From Phoronis australis (lineage: Eukaryota; Phoronida; Phoronidae): DNA of 60,816 nt. The DNA lies in NCBI GenBank assembly GCA_002633005.1, contig NMRA01000534.1, positions 237,435 to 298,250 of the forward strand, given 5' to 3'. Below are positions 25,273 to 36,806 of this stretch, piece after piece. Position numbers and translations under genes: made by a program. Under the pieces are notes generated by a model. The model ran no database searches. It saw only the letters and a program-made list of their open reading frames with translations, and was not told where the DNA came from. Every line of letters starts with the position of its first letter. The stretch's first letter is position 1.

Positions 25273-27244
25273 AGTTGGGCAATCAGATCAACTTTATTAA
25301 AACAAAAAACTGCACTGCATGGGTTGTAAAACTTTGACGGAATATTGTGCATTGAATAATAAAGTTGCCTGTTGATAAAAGTTACAATCAATCATTAAAG
25401 TTTAAGGCACTGAATGTGATTTTCACCTGTACTAAATTGAAGAATTTCTACCATAGGTGTAAACGATTACTTCTGGAATGAAACGCTCATGTAGTTCAGC
25501 GGGAAAGAAGGGTACATTAGGGGCCCGTTTCATGAAAACTGACTTAAGCTTTTTTCACTGAAAAACCGGTAATTTATCTAAGAAAGGTTTATCACTGAAG
25601 ACCGGCAATTTATTAAGTTAAGAGAAAAGGTCCAGTACACTGCATAACAGGTAAACTTTAGTTTCAAGCTTGGCTTAGATCAATCTTAGTCTTAATCTTG
25701 GTCTTCAAATTCCTGTAAGAGGGGCATACAACAAGTTTCCACTTTAAATATATAGACAATTACATGGTACCCAGACTTAACTGCCGGCGCATGACCAAAG
25801 ATGCTAGCTCCCTGGGCCGAGCAAACTCGCCAATGTAGGCACTGCCATAGCATGCACATGGCAGCCAACATGTGCAATAGCTACCAAAAACAACTAGATT
25901 TGAAACTCAGAATTTGTGGATTTCCTACCCCCCCCCCCCCNCCTCTACAGTTTTCCGTGCCCTCTCCCTTATCACCCGTTTTTCCACATACCCACTTACA
26001 CCACTTCTCCCCATGCCTACCTCCCACTAAGCTCCTGGATATATTAATTAACACACTAATTTATATACCTTCCTTCAACAAGCACCTGGCTCTTCTCAAG
26101 TACTTTGACATCTTTGTTTTCACCATTGAGTACCTAGCGATACAACAAATACACCTCCACAACAGATCTATGCAGATCAGGAAGATCTTGCTGGTGTGCG
26201 ACAGTCACTCCGCCGTTTTTCAAATAATTTAATTCATAAGTAATTATCATTTCGCATACATGACTGGTTTAAAAATATTTTGTAATTCTAAAATCCAAGA
26301 GTGTTACTAAAATCCGAAAAATAACAGAGTGCAATTGTAACATAAAAAAGAAATGAACCCGAGAGGTTATAAAAATTACTAGTTATGTCATTAGCGATAT
26401 AATTCCACTGATTCAAAAGATTTCTATCCAATAAAGAAAATGGTTTGAGAATATGGATCATTCACGCTTGCTGTGGATAATGTAGTCAGGCATTCATCCA
26501 AAATTATACATCTTTATATATTATAATTAATTGGACCTTTACATTCTTCATTGAAAATTCAGAATACAGTGACATTTACAAAAAAAAATCGATAAATTAC
26601 TCCACGTATCTACACGAAATTTGCAGAAAAGGGTTTTCTGATAGATAAAAAATGAGCAAGCATCTGTCACGTGACTTTGACATTGGTTGCAGTGTTGGAC
26701 TTTCCATAAAAGTTTAGAAATACACTCTTTTCTTCAGAAAGTAAAAGCTAGTGATCCCGAGACATATAGTGCGTGTTACAGTAAATACATTTTTACCATC
26801 GTTATGTTACTAAAGAATGCGGACTATGGAATATTTATAAAAAGACACACTTTTATTTTGAACACCTGTTGCATCGTTATCACGGTCAACATTCAAGAAC
26901 GACAAAACGAAGCGCCAACTGGATAAAAAGCGTGACATCTTATAGTTGAGTGGGAAATTGCAAATTAACAAAAACGGAATCTGGGCTACAGGTAAATATT
27001 GTACAATTGAAAACTGTAATAACACACAGAGACACACACGCACACGCACACGCACGCTCTTAGCTAAGTTTTTCGAAAGATACATGAACATGCCTGTTTT
27101 TTAGGGCCTAAACTTTTCCTTTAGGCCAAATGTAACTTCTTTCCGTAAAATATTGTAACATGATTTGAACACCCAAAAATGTCTTGTTCAAAATCTCTTG
27201 GCATGTAGTATGATAGGTTGTCGAAAGTTGTTCTACGACTAGAG
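25273..27244. other. Unassigned stretch with low-complexity tracts
   Basis: Holds a C-run with an N (25931-25945), T/C-rich low-complexity DNA after it, and a CACACG microsatellite at about 27022-27056. A frame covering 25801-26232 crosses the N and is not supported. Confidence 0.45.
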
Positions 27245-27495
27245 CTCAACATATATCAGAGGCCAAACTACTCCCGGTATCCACCCAGGGCCGCTGGGTT
27301 TTTTGACTAATTTTGTCGAGAAATCGCTAATTGTACTGGAAACGTACCTCAAGAATCTCGCTTGATGAAAAATAACAACAAAATGAAAATAAAGCAATGA
27401 AATTAGTTTCGATTTTATGACTATAACTCTCGATCAAAAGTCAGTCGAGCAGGCAGCCGGAAATTTTCAGTGCAAACTCTCGCGGCTAGTCTGCG
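27245..27495 (-). mobile_element. 5'-truncated LINE tail
   Basis: This 250-bp segment is the reverse complement of the 3' end of the LINE at 12060-13570: GGCCAAACTACTCCCGG at its start, CAGTGCAAACTCTCGCGGC at its end, and matching interior. Severe 5' truncation is the usual outcome of LINE insertion. It gives an independent definition of that family's 3' terminus. Confidence 0.75.
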
Positions 27496-27603
27496 GGTAC
27501 ACTTTTTTACGGTGCTAGGAAAGGTAGCGCTCTCAAATGTTGTTTATCATGGCTTCTCATTGGTTAAAGTAATGAAACCGACGCCAAAACATTCAGTCAC
27601 ATA

Positions 27604-27810
27604 CCCTCTGACACAGCGCCACCTATACTGAAAAGAACCCCTGTGGAAACATGATGAACGACACACGGAATTCCGTGTGTGGGCATCAATGCGCATGCTT
27701 GATCGGAAATTAATCGATCAAATCGCCACTTCTGGCACACGCCTTCAATGCAGAAAAACTGTAGTTTCCACAAGGTCACTTTTCAGTATAGGTAGCGCTG
27801 TGTCAAAGGG
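27604..27810. mobile_element. TA-flanked miniature element
   Basis: A 207-bp element with roughly 48-bp imperfect TIRs, CCCTCTGACACAGCGCCACC at the left and its counterpart (CTTTGACACAGCGCTACC when inverted) at the right, flanked by TA on both sides (27602-27603, 27811-27812). A TA duplication and short length fit a Tc1/mariner-type miniature element. The interior contains the palindrome ACACACGGAATTCCGTGTGT. Confidence 0.8.
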
Positions 27811-29210
27811 TAGTCTCTGGGTCGTAAGCTCTAATAATAAAATACATAGGTCACGTGCAGGAGTTGGCATTCTAGGGCTAGAGTTCTATGTCTACATTGC
27901 CTAGTTTTCCACAACGCCAGTGCGCACGCGCTGGGCATACTCAATTGGACACCGTGGACTCGTGTATTTGCAGTTCGCACACGCGCAGATATGAAACGTA
28001 CCAAATAATGCCATTTCGAAGTGAAGAAATATACGTTATCCCACTACATAGGAATACTATTGCGATATCCTATCGAGAATTCATTTCATCTGGGAATGTC
28101 CTAACGAGACCGACTGACTTGCATCATCGTGGCAATACCGTCTTGCTGTGTGCTCCGGCTTGTTGTTACATGACGTCATATGTATGCCAAGTACGGTACC
28201 CAAACCCTTTAAGCGACAAGACAATCTGAGAAAGTGTTGAATAACCAGTAAAGTTTTTTCATGATAAATTGATCAGAATTTTTAGTTTGTGAAATATGCA
28301 AATTAAAGCACTGAACCATTCAATAATATCAAAAGTTTGTCGGAAATTTAGAAACAATCCATCCAGCAATATAAAAAAATGAAACATTCTCTGAACCGAG
28401 TTGTCTGCAGCGGTTTGTGGTTTTAGCTTTAATCGGTGAATTTCTTAGCCAGTTTTCTTGGTCTATTTTCGGGTCTTAGCTTCTGAACTGTACATAGTAA
28501 TAAAAAAATTAAATCCTCGTTTGATCACAACATTGGAAAATACCGGTGGAAATTGTGTTGAATTGCAAAACTTGAGGTAAGGATTGTATCGCAAAAAGCA
28601 GATTTTACGCTTCGACCGGCAGACGACTGGCTAATTTAAAAACGCATTTCGTAATTAGGCCTTAATTTCCTGTAAAGCGAGTTAGCTCTCAGTGTAAATA
28701 TAATGTATGCATGCATAACAAAACGTTTTCGATGGATTTGAATTAGATTTTGGCTGATTTTGCTGGGCGGTGACGCTACTTGCTTGACCTACATACATGT
28801 ATGATGACCCAGACTGAATCTTCAGCGAGGCTCAAAAATAGCCGCCTGATCACCGTGCGTCGGAATTTTCATGGTTACATCTTTTCTGTTTTTAGAGCAG
28901 TAAAACTATTTTTTCACGAACGATGCCTTGGATTGATAATTTAGATAAGCCAAATGATTGAACCCAAGAAAATTTGGTGTACACGCGAATTTACACCACT
29001 GCAGCAGACTGCACACCAGCAACCGTGAAATACGGCTTCTACCGTTGAATACGGCCTCTATCGTGATATACGGATTGGCTCTACTTTCCCGTATATCACA
29101 GTTGATTACGTGACGTATACAATGACCATATTTTCATATATATGGGATAAAATGTTTTATACCACATTATCAGCCTGACATGGCCAATACAAACGTTAAA
29201 TAACCCATCT
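27811..29210. other. Unassigned stretch
   Basis: About 27930-27975 shares GACACCGTGGACTCGT-type sequence with the flank of the element ending at 54460. The rest shows no supported exon. A 113-codon frame at 27888-28229 lacks any recognised motif. Confidence 0.4.
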
Positions 29211-29211
29211 A

Positions 29212-29325
29212 GTTATTCAACGCCCGTTGAATAACATTTTGGCGGGAAACCGAGGCCGCCTGGTTTCGAACCCGCTTCGCAAGAGTTTCGAATCGTCGAC
29301 TTAACCGCTGCGCGAGGTCATCGAA
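29212..29325 (-). other. tRNA-like sequence next to a perfect palindrome
   Basis: On the minus strand an A-box-like segment (CGCGCAGCGGTTAAGTCG, about 29299-29316) and a B-box GGTTCGAAACC (29262-29272) lie at tRNA spacing. The acceptor arms do not pair well, so this looks like a tRNA pseudogene or SINE head. Directly beside it is a perfect palindrome with 11-bp arms, GTTATTCAACG...CGTTGAATAAC (29212-29235). Confidence 0.45.
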
Positions 29326-29558
29326 CTTGAAAGTCCTTCTCTCACGCGTTGTTAACCCTTATTACATGGTTAGAAGATGTTATAAGGATCCAAGAAGTAC
29401 CTACCCCATAACTAATACACGATCCGTACTCGAAAACAGTTTAAATGAACGCGCCACTCACGATTCGCACCCGAAGAAACACCGCCATTTTGAACTTGCC
29501 GCGAACCCGGAAGTACAATTCATTCAGGAACCCAGGCCGAGAAAACGCCGTCAGTGCG

Positions 29559-30476
29559 NNNNNNNNNNNNNNNNNNNNNNNNNNNNNNNNNNNNNNNNNN
29601 NNNNNNNNNNNNNNNNNNNNNNNNNNNNNNNNNNNNNNNNNNNNNNNNNNNNNNNNNNNNNNNNNNNNNNNNNNNNNNNNNNNNNNNNNNNNNNNNNNNN
29701 NNNNNNNNNNNNNNNNNNNNNNNNNNNNNNNNNNNNNNNNNNNNNNNNNNNNNNNNNNNNNNNNNNNNNNNNNNNNNNNNNNNNNNNNNNNNNNNNNNNN
29801 NNNNNNNNNNNNNNNNNNNNNNNNNNNNNNNNNNNNNNNNNNNNNNNNNNNNNNNNNNNNNNNNNNNNNNNNNNNNNNNNNNNNNNNNNNNNNNNNNNNN
29901 NNNNNNNNNNNNNNNNNNNNNNNNNNNNNNNNNNNNNNNNNNNNNNNNNNNNNNNNNNNNNNNNNNNNNNNNNNNNNNNNNNNNNNNNNNNNNNNNNNNN
30001 NNNNNNNNNNNNNNNNNNNNNNNNNNNNNNNNNNNNNNNNNNNNNNNNNNNNNNNNNNNNNNNNNNNNNNNNNNNNNNNNNNNNNNNNNNNNNNNNNNNN
30101 NNNNNNNNNNNNNNNNNNNNNNNNNNNNNNNNNNNNNNNNNNNNNNNNNNNNNNNNNNNNNNNNNNNNNNNNNNNNNNNNNNNNNNNNNNNNNNNNNNNN
30201 NNNNNNNNNNNNNNNNNNNNNNNNNNNNNNNNNNNNNNNNNNNNNNNNNNNNNNNNNNNNNNNNNNNNNNNNNNNNNNNNNNNNNNNNNNNNNNNNNNNN
30301 NNNNNNNNNNNNNNNNNNNNNNNNNNNNNNNNNNNNNNNNNNNNNNNNNNNNNNNNNNNNNNNNNNNNNNNNNNNNNNNNNNNNNNNNNNNNNNNNNNNN
30401 NNNNNNNNNNNNNNNNNNNNNNNNNNNNNNNNNNNNNNNNNNNNNNNNNNNNNNNNNNNNNNNNNNNNNNNNNNNN
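29559..30476. other. Assembly gap (918 Ns)
   Basis: Continuous N run. Frames that appear to cross it are artefacts and are not annotated. Confidence 1.
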
Positions 30477-30869
30477 AATACACTACATATGCAAACGAAT
30501 CACGATATATTACTAATAAAACAAAATAATGAAGACTTTTCGAGCAAGCCATAGCACATTCAGTTACAAGGAAAAAATGGCGGCGTTCAGGACAAGTTCC
30601 TGAACTGATGAGCCGGAAATGTGGGTACGCAAATAACCGATGACAACCGGTAATCATACGCTCAGAGAGAAGGGTCAAATACTGCTAAAAATCGCTTTTG
30701 GCAAGAAAGGCGAAAAGAATATAAAGAAAGGGTGTCGAAAATAAGAATTTATGTAGTAAGTATTTTCGGATACTGGAACCACATGGGCAGTTTGCAATAA
30801 GGACTTTAAAATAGAATTCTTAAATGAGGACGCGTAATAATCACATGTTCAACAAAAAAACCGTGTACC

Positions 30870-31460
30870 GACGCAAAATTTCAATAAAAACGACATTTTT
30901 AATTCAGTAAAATTTATTTGTCATTTTCTCTCACTTGTAAATCATCGATCTCTAGTTTGAATGCGGCTAACGTGTCGTCGGGATTCTTTGACTTGGACAT
31001 TATACTCATTAACTAGTGGTAACCTACTTTAGCAGACGAATGTTCACGGTGGAAGCTTAGCATGACAGCATGTGTAGTAAGCCGGACTGGTTGCTTTAAA
31101 CTTATATTATACATTTACTTTATTTCTATTTTGTTTAAATTTTCAATTGGTTTTGAGTAAAAACATTATTGTAACAAAATTAACTCAACTTTTCTTAAAA
31201 AGATCACGACCTACGACCCTGGGGATCTGACATAGAAAGTAGGCCTAGTTACAAATAAAAGCCGAGGCGAGTCGAGAAAGATAGATCCATTCATTGCAAT
31301 GTTTATCGTTCAGTATGTGGTATAAATAGATAATTACATGTGCTCGGTCGTTATCCTCTTTATCTAGAACTCTCGTGGATTTTGTAGAATCGTCACCCGA
31401 GGGGCTCTAGATTACGGGGGATAACGACTTCGCCATGTAATAATCTATATTTATTATCTG
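30870..31460 (-). repeat. Interspersed repeat R1, copy 2
   Basis: Reverse-complement partner of 846-1460, matching from the GATTATTACATGGCGAAGTC end to beyond the 28-codon frame. It carries the better conserved version of that frame. Confidence 0.7.
30914..31000 (-). CDS. Small ORF (28 codons), second copy
   Basis: Starts MSKSKNPDDT and ends LQVRENDK before TAA. It has the same length and start as 1321-1407. Differences between the copies include silent third-position changes (Leu CTA/TTG, Asp GAT/GAC) and several replacements. Function unknown; possibly the first codons of a mobile-element protein. Confidence 0.3.
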   Translation of the reverse strand: MSKSKNPDDTLAAFKLEIDDLQVRENDK

Positions 31461-32457
31461 GCGGCTGTTCTTGGAATTCGTTAAGTAACGCATAACGCCA
31501 GCACGCATTCTCCCCTTTTCCCGTTCATTAGCTGATACCCGTGATTTGCAACGAGTCATCATAGTTCTTAGAGGGCTTCACGACCACTTAGCTGGAAAGA
31601 GAGTCTGAGAAAGCCGGTTCAGCCACTGCGAAAATGTCTCTAAATGATGATCTGTTTTAATATGCTTTCTGAGGAAGACAATAATTGACCTGAGTCACAT
31701 TTAACAAACTACAAGCAATTCCGTCACAACAATATCTATGGACAAGACAACTGATGAACAAGCCAGGACAGGATTGTCACGAAACATGAAAATAGAACAG
31801 ATTTGGCGTGAGAAAAGTCACACAAGTTAACATGTGTAGGAGAAAATACAATATGCTGAAGCGGAACAATATTATATGCATTTCGCCCTGTTTAGATGGC
31901 TAAAAAAATGAAAATCAAGTTTGGCCTTTTGCTCTCATAAAATCGATAAGGTTCTATTTCCGTTACCAACAAGAACAATCAGCGACTCACAAAAACGAGT
32001 TTTTTTGGGATTGGTCAGGTCTAAAATTGCAAATTCGAAAATGGCGCATGTGCGCATTGCGGCCGGTGACTTTAATTGGTAACGGAAACTGACTCCTGTC
32101 TTTGTATCACTTCACGGTGGTCGTGGAGGCAAAATCCTTTCGCTCTACCATGCGACAGCGAAAATCTTTAGCAAGTTGACAAAATAATCTCCTTTCTGCT
32201 TCTCAGCTTATTCAAGCGTTACCACAACTAATTTGTAGGTGCTGCCTCTGCTCTGTTTCTCGCTATTTTTTGTTGCTGCTGTTGCAGTTACTGCTTCTTT
32301 CGGTCATTGTATAATATTTCATTGGCCTACAAATAGGGAAGACGTGGAACTGATTAGTGTCATCTAATTGTTTTTCCTAACTTACGACCTAAACGTGAAA
32401 ATCAATAAAATAGAATGTTCACATCCACAAACCTGTCCCGCAACCACAACACTTTGT
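31461..32457. other. Unassigned stretch containing repeat R2, copy 2
   Basis: Bases 31885-32072 are the reverse complement of the R2 repeat found at 8105, 39430 and 48248. Otherwise no supported feature. Confidence 0.5.
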
Positions 32458-33006
32458 TCAAGATAAGTCGAAAATTGACCTATCGCGTGGCACGCACCAA
32501 GTAAACAATATGACTGGCCAATTTTGAGTCTCCAGTAAAATTTGTTGGTCACGTGCCCAAGTCTCATAACAGTCGTTGCCACGATACCAGTTGATGTCTA
32601 CCACCAGACAACACCATTTGAGAGACCCCCTTAGCAGATAAAGCACACCAACTTTGGGACTGTCGGCATTCCGAGCTCTTGGAAGCCTCCTTCCTTGCTC
32701 GTGGGACGTAGCGACATTTTCTATAACAAAAAACGTGAAGTTTTGAGACATGTATTGCGTGGTTGAGAAGCCCAGTTTAATTTGCATATTGGTTACAAAG
32801 TGTCCCTTTAATGTCACAAATAAAAAATGAGAGCCCGTCATGTTTTTATTACGAGCAAATTGAAAATTCAAGAATACATAAATCTCAAAAGATAATTGTC
32901 CTTGCCAAAATACTGCTTCGTCCTTGGTTTTCTTTCGCGACACACCTCGGACAATCTCAGTGACGAATTCAAAGTGTGACTTTGACGCGTGCATGGATAA
33001 GTTCAA
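32458..33006 (-). CDS. Open frame of 182 codons, unknown
   Basis: This is the longest non-repetitive open frame in the window on this strand. It has no recognised domain; the middle is rich in F, T and N (for example MTGSHFLFVTLKGHFVTNMQ) with no clear membrane or signal segment. Its composition looks like translated repeat DNA rather than a conserved protein, and it has no splice or neighbour support. Kept only because a frame of this length is unusual in this AT-rich background. Confidence 0.2.
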   Translation of the reverse strand: MNLSMHASKSHFEFVTEIVRGVSRKKTKDEAVFWQGQLSFEIYVFLNFQFARNKNMTGSHFLFVTLKGHFVTNMQIKLGFSTTQYMSQNFTFFVIENVATSHEQGRRLPRARNADSPKVGVLYLLRGSLKWCCLVVDINWYRGNDCYETWARDQQILLETQNWPVILFTWCVPRDRSIFDLS

Positions 33007-33489
33007 TTACATGAGAAACATTGCGGACTGAGCACAGTCCATCAGCTCATGAAAACAATTACAAAGTGGAAATGGAACCCTTACGCACATCGGGTTGCAG
33101 ATCACTTACACGTAGACCTACCACGGAACGGAAGTTACGGTATGGGAGAATCCTTGCCACTCACCTGTGTGTAGTTGCGGTTCTGCTTTCCTGGTGAGAG
33201 TTTTTCATGTGTGCATAGCGTTGTCTTAGTGCGTGCTAAGTATTTTGTGGTGGCCTTGGTGAGGATTCCATCCCGGCCGTGGCAAGGGTTCCCCTCCCGT
33301 GGCAAGGGTTCTGCTGCCACCGGTAAGGGTTCAATTGACACCTCTGAAATACCAACTGACTAAATCCAATTTATAAATGAAACGTCGGCCAATTTATCCA
33401 GCTCGTACACCTTAGTGTTATTGATAAAAATGACGTGATAATCCGGGCCGTTGCATATCATGAATCCGCTGCGGCAACCTGCGCAGGGA
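33007..33489. other. Unassigned stretch with a short G-rich repeat
   Basis: At about 33277-33330 the word GTGGCAAGGGTTC occurs twice and a variant once, spaced about 20 bp. Nothing else is supported. Confidence 0.4.
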
Positions 33490-34600
33490 GTCGTAGGGGA
33501 CTGTTAGTCGTTTTCATGAATATATTTATAGATGTAAGCAAATTATGCCGTCAACCCCGTCCACCCGTTCGTCTGTCCGTTCGCCCGTCCGCCTGTTGTA
33601 TCAATGTTCACGAAAAATTGTTCCTATCGTGGGTGGAACAGAATGAGCGAACACTCTAAGGGATTCCTCTACCGCTGTGCTCACTAGCGTCAATTTTGTA
33701 TTTTTGCTTGAGCCCCTATATATGCCAAGTTTGTGGACGGGTGGATTACCATGAAGTTTGATAAACAAATTTCTATTATAATCTGCGACTCCTAGTAGCC
33801 ATTTTAATTCTTTAGTGACTGTTTCTGGTGTTCTCTTCCTTGACCGCGATACCGCTTGAAGGATTATGATGAAATTACACACCGTGTATTCTTTATAACA
33901 GGAGCATGACTGGCGTTGATTTTTAGGATTAGTCGAACTCATTATTAAGCGAATGGGACTTAGCCGATCAACGTAGCCGCGCCGGTTTCTTTGATCTCGC
34001 GCTCATCTCAACTCCACCCAGTAATCTGTTGTCATGCATGGAAAGTTAAGACATCATCATGGTGAACGTGGACTTCCTCTTTGTATTTGGTTGGCCCATG
34101 TTACAAATCAACCATACTGAAACATTGTTGCTTCCTATTTTTGTGTTTCTGTTGGATGTATCTATCTTTATTGCAAAAACATTCCAAATTCGTTTTGGAA
34201 GCATCAAAATTGACCCAAAAATAACAAAGTTACATGTTATGCTATCTTTAAACCTCATTTTTCTAGCACACTGTCCAAAACACATGTCTCACAAACGATA
34301 TTTTAATAACATGAATCCAACACTAACGTAATTGATACTACTTAAGTGAGACCATTATAGGATAACCTTACGTAAACTGTCTGGTGTCTTAGTGCCAGTG
34401 TGTACCAAGTTGCTTTATGGATGTACACGAAACTTGTATGTAGTCCAATTCACGAGAGTACGGCTGACGTTGATTTTGGAATGATCCCGACTAATGTGGC
34501 GTCCTCTAGTAACAATTAGTGTAATCTTTGGCTCTATGTCTACCAAGTGCCTCGGCGGATGTTCATAAAATTTGTTTCAAGGAGACGACAGCTCTTGCCT
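33490..34600. repeat. Diverged copy of the CTAGTGG-type repeat
   Basis: It has the same layout as the array at 45668-47139: a CGTCCGTCCG-type tract (about 33556-33595), then segments such as CCTAGTAGCCATTTTAATT (about 33793) and GGCGTCCTCTAGTAACAATT (about 34498), with ATGTTCATAAAATTTG-type text between. The CTCF-like cores seen in the other array are decayed here. Confidence 0.6.
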
Positions 34601-34624
34601 TGTCTGAGCCAGAGTTGACTTGAA

Positions 34625-34682
34625 AGAATGAATGGATTGAATGAATGAAAGAATGATTGAATGAATGAATGAATGAAAAGTA
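34625..34682. repeat. AATG tetranucleotide microsatellite
   Basis: Imperfect run of GAAT/AATG units (ATGAATGAATGAATGAAA type). Confidence 0.9.
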
Positions 34683-35131
34683 CAGTTGCCCATAACAATA
34701 CTGAACTACACTAATCCTAACATCTAAGAAAATCGAACTCTAGAAAACCAAACAGCTGAGAAAAGAAATAAACTCAAAAAATTGCATGAATAAAGCATAC
34801 AACGACCACAACCAGCCATGCAGATAAATTTAGGTTTTGAAATAGATATCAGAGCCTGTTCTGAATATCAACAATAAAAGGATTTTCAGAGTCGTAAAGA
34901 CAGCACAAGAAGCGGAAAACGGGCTTGCGTAACATGGCTTTGTATGACTAAAAATCAAAAACAGCATACTGAAGAGATACCATGAAATTTTGAGAGACCG
35001 AAGAAGCTATAATTTTGAACTCCCACCACAAGTTAACAGAGTGCATAGCTGAACAAAAATAGGGGGCAGTTTTAAAAGTTATACGAGACACCTGAAATTT
35101 GAAGTGTGATTGTAATTCTAACGCACTGCTA

Positions 35132-35369
35132 ACGAATGGAGAGATTACGTGCCCAGCCACTACTGTACCCTCCCTGGGTATATTCTTTTTTAACGTTAAT
35201 CTCTCCTATGTGGTCTTACAAACCTTCGCTTTCTTTGAAATATGACTCATCAGATGTGCGAGCACATCTCACGTAGGTCTGCAAGACTATATATGAGAGA
35301 TTAACGTTACAAAAAGAACATACCCAGGGAGGGAACAATAATAGTTGGGCACGTAATCTCTCCATTCGT
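35132..35369. mobile_element. TA-flanked hairpin miniature element
   Basis: About 85-bp TIRs starting ACGAATGGAGAGATTACGTG flank a roughly 70-bp centre, with TA on both sides (35130-35131, 35370-35371). The arms share CCCTCCCTGGGTAT and AACGTTAATCTCTC with few mismatches. It encodes nothing. TA duplication suggests mobilisation by a Tc1/mariner-type transposase. Confidence 0.85.
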
Positions 35370-35539
35370 TATCAGTTCTTGTAATACCAGTTCTATATAC
35401 TTTTGATATTTTTAGTTGTTTGTTAGGTATGTTATGTTATTTGTTACGTCATTTGGTGTCTTCATGGATTACACATCCCTTATACTCCGCGGTGATGGTG
35501 TCCGTGTTTGCTTAGAATAGGTTAAGTTAGGTTCATTTC

Positions 35540-36092
35540 ATGTAACAGGCCTCCGGCCCACATTACAAATATATAATAGTTAGAGAGTACACGATTTTTC
35601 AAATCTAAATTAATTCCTATCAAGGAACTCATTTTGACGTTTCTCCGCATTAATTAAATGTCTACCAACTTTTCTCAGGACAGTTAAATCATGAGTCTGT
35701 AAAAAATCTCTGAACACTATCTCGTCCACCTTATCGTATCTTGGTAAGAACAGCACACGTAGACCAGAATATAAATTACATTCGACAAGAAAGTGTAATT
35801 CTGTTTCTACTTTCCCACTGTCACAGCAGGGACATATTCTCTCCTCTCTAACAAGTCCACTTTACCTTCAATGAACAATCATTAAAGAATGCACCGAGCA
35901 TCTGAATCTTGCGAGGGTTACTTTGTGAAAACTATTTTCTAGACATGTTATGTATTTTTCTTCTACAAAATTACATTTAACTGATTTACAAACATCTAAA
36001 GATCGAAAAAATATATTGTCTCTCCACTCCTGGATGTCAGTGTCCAAGCATCGTTGTTGAAGTTCACTTATAAATGAGGCAGCATCGCCCAC
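35540..36092 (-). pseudogene. LINE 3' end (reverse transcriptase C-terminus)
   Basis: Minus-strand frames read LENSFHKVTLARFRCSVHSL (about 35890-35950). After a frameshift near 35865 comes RICPCCDSGKVETELHFLVE with C and Y following, the zinc-finger-like C-x2-C...H-x4-C end of many LINE reverse transcriptases. It closes with MWAGGLLHEMN-type sequence. Upstream palm motifs are missing, so it is a 5'-truncated, frameshifted copy. Its direction is opposite to the LINE at 12060 and its end is different, so it is another family. Confidence 0.8.
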
Positions 36093-36304
36093 ACCTTGTG
36101 ATGACAGCGTTTTCCCGTTCAGTGACTCTACCAGACGTAGGGGGTTCTGAGCGTGTGATAACAGCTAATTTCTTTGTTAGCTGCCAAGCACACTCTTTTA
36201 TCTGTTACGACAACAAGCAGGCCAATTATCTGCCAGGCTTATTACAAACCACGTGTGAACACAGTCAACTCGGAGTGAATTTGAGTATTTGGAAAGAATA
36301 GATT

Positions 36305-36645
36305 GTCGTACCTTCGGTTGCAGTTGGGCGATTTTGGCGTTTCAAAAACTAAACATGATCACCAATTGACGAAGATTTCAGAAAGGCTATTGGTTTATGT
36401 TCAAATATGTTATAACTTAACTTTTATTTTTAACAGCGCAACCCAGTTAGGGTAGATACGATCTTATTGGAGATTAGAGCAATTATCGAACGAAAGAGAG
36501 CTGGCCCTCCAACCATCAATGCCAGAATGGAGTTAATCAGTCGTGTAAGATATTGGCTACAGGAGTTAACTTCCCAACTTGTTGTTGGGCTATAGAATCG
36601 AACAAGTTGGGAACAACGGGAAAACGCCGTAATGTGTATCCAAAC
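36305..36645 (-). repeat. Interspersed repeat R3, copy 2
   Basis: Reverse-complement partner of 16450-16800. One frame through it (minus strand) reads LTRLINSILALMVGGPALFR and continues SIIALISNK, matching the equivalent frame of the other copy. Confidence 0.65.
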
Positions 36646-36806
36646 AACTCCAAAACCATAAGCAAATAACAATCGTTTTTAATATTTCGAGCTAAGCAAC
36701 ACATATGTTGCTCAGCCATGTCATGTGACACATTATAGCACACACTAACATAACGATGGCTTGGCAATTTGATAATCTTTAACCAATATTTAACAATTCT
36801 CAATAA

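Noticed and set aside
25801-26232. 143-codon plus-strand frame
   Set aside because: It crosses an N in a C-run and then a low-complexity T/C-rich stretch, so the frame is unreliable.
29327-30678. Long frames crossing the N gap
   Set aside because: The middle of each is unknown bases; they carry no information.
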